Of a stretch of DNA of 64,000 bases, positions 63,719 to 64,000 are shown piece after piece. The DNA lies in the NCBI GenBank assembly GCA_020740485.1, contig DYMN01000005.1, forward strand, positions 33,680-97,679. The letters are read 5' to 3'. How positions within the stretch are numbered: the first letter of the stretch is position 1; each line of letters opens with the position of its first letter. This DNA is from Polaribacter sp. GTDB taxonomy: Bacteria; Bacteroidota; Bacteroidia; Flavobacteriales; Flavobacteriaceae. A model generated the notes under the pieces. That model was given only the letters and a program-made list of their open reading frames with translations. It ran no database searches and had not been told where the DNA came from. A program made the translations under genes and the position numbers.

Positions 63719-63726
63719 TAATTTTG
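63719..63726 (+). promoter_or_regulatory. Putative -7 box (TAATTTTG) of the OmpA-like gene
   Basis: Matches TAnnTTTG followed by C, 74 bases before ATG 63801. No TTG at the correct distance; operator-like repeat 3 lies there instead. Confidence 0.6.
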
Positions 63727-63800
63727 CATATCAATTCCATAAAGAAATATAAACCCTATTAACGTACCCAATGTTTCACCTATTAAATTTTTAATTTATT

Positions 63801-64000
63801 ATGAAAAAACTGAATTTTATCTTCAGTCTAATTTTTATTGTAGCCATTTCTAATGCATCTTACGGACAATTTTTAGAAAAATTAGCTAAAAAAGCTGAAA
63901 AGAAAGTAGAAAGAGAAGCCGAACAACGTTCTGAAAAAAGAGTCAACAAAGGCATAGACAAAGTCTTTGATGGAGTGGAAGAAGGAATAGACGACACGGT
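63801..64000 (+). CDS. Exported protein start, probably OmpA family (3' end outside window)
   Basis: The first 66 codons are visible. The signal peptide MKKLNFIFSLIFIVAISNAS ends at YGQ, followed by FLEKLAKKAEKKVEREAEQR and a Lys/Glu-rich amphipathic stretch ending FDGVEEGIDD. This opening, Q-FLxKLxKKAEKxxER, resembles Bacteroidota OmpA-domain proteins whose peptidoglycan-binding domain lies far downstream, but that domain is not in the window, so the family is a guess. It is probably controlled by operator-like repeats 2 and 3. Confidence 0.6.
   Translation, partial: MKKLNFIFSLIFIVAISNASYGQFLEKLAKKAEKKVEREAEQRSEKRVNKGIDKVFDGVEEGIDDT

Larger units (their letters stand above)
63210..63800. 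other. Regulatory intergenic region between the hybrid sensor and the OmpA-like gene
   Basis: 591 bp without a protein gene. In order it holds: the sensor's terminator, operator-like repeat 1, a TACTTTTG box, a three-unit 22-bp tandem repeat, a TATTTTTG box (63477-63484) followed by a 7-codon open frame, operator-like repeats 2 and 3, and a TAATTTTG box. It contains at least three promoter-like boxes, all on the plus strand. Confidence 0.7.

Overview
The window is AT-rich chromosomal DNA from a member of the Bacteroidota, most likely class Flavobacteriia. The signs are a gliding-motility gene (gldA), a secreted protease with a type IX secretion (T9SS) C-terminal sorting domain, a DUF6089/PorG-like gene beside uppS-bamA-skp, a DNA polymerase III alpha subunit carrying its own proofreading exonuclease domain, a TPR/histidine kinase/receiver/AraC hybrid regulator, and many promoters of the Bacteroidota type (TTG, 17-23 bases, TAnnTTTG) with no Shine-Dalgarno sequences. 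Genus cannot be fixed from the sequence alone. Both ends cut through genes.

Layout. 1-7.5 kb: the N-terminal part of an EF-G paralogue with altered GTPase motifs, an M3 oligopeptidase, lipB, a lipoprotein, a small Pmp3-type membrane protein (too short for most gene callers), gldA, and an operon of a PagL-like lipid A deacylase and a DUF2807 lipoprotein. 7.5-14 kb: a large subtilisin-like T9SS cargo protease and valS. 14-20.7 kb: a DUF1573 protein, a saccharopine dehydrogenase-family enzyme, a Wzx-like flippase with a DUF58 protein, trxA, and metK behind a long leader. 20.7-26.3 kb: the complete rod-shape operon mreB-mreC-mreD-mrdA(PBP2)-rodA. 26.6-38.2 kb: prfA, then the envelope biogenesis run porG-like/uppS/bamA/ompH/ompH, a YCF48-like protein, murI and uvrA. 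38.3-40.8 kb is a small accessory patch (a hypothetical whose end is repeat-derived, a pentapeptide-repeat protein, a secreted hypothetical, an alpha/beta hydrolase). 40.8-48.3 kb: PspC-like protein, potassium channel, RmlD-like reductase, sodium:alanine symporter, helix-hairpin-helix protein and two acyl-CoA dehydrogenases. 48.3-54.6 kb: a leucine-rich-repeat protein, PPK2, a sigma-54-type response regulator without a DNA-binding domain, and gpmI. 54.7-64 kb: a gene remnant, dnaE with fused exonuclease, a DUF3109 protein, the hybrid AraC-type sensor, and the start of an OmpA-like gene.

How it fits together. Much of the window serves envelope building: peptidoglycan (murI, mrdA, rodA, mreBCD, uppS), outer membrane protein insertion (bamA, two Skp-like chaperones), lipid A or polysaccharide handling (PagL-like, flippase) and T9SS-related functions. 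The rest is core metabolism and information processing.

The most notable signals are not in the coding regions. First, a 20-bp direct repeat (three copies at 63.3-63.7 kb) lies at a near-constant distance upstream of two TAnnTTTG boxes between the hybrid sensor and the OmpA-like gene. It is a good candidate for this regulator's operator, and the intervening DNA holds an array of three tandem AGGA-N4-TCCT hairpins. Second, one intergenic element occurs in three related forms (27.9, 46.9 and 52.6 kb), one of them interrupted by a perfect palindrome. Third, a palindrome with core CGCCCTTAAGGGCG recurs at gene ends, once inside a concentric outer inverted repeat. No CRISPR array, rRNA, tRNA, transposase or prophage was recognised, and no defence system is evident.
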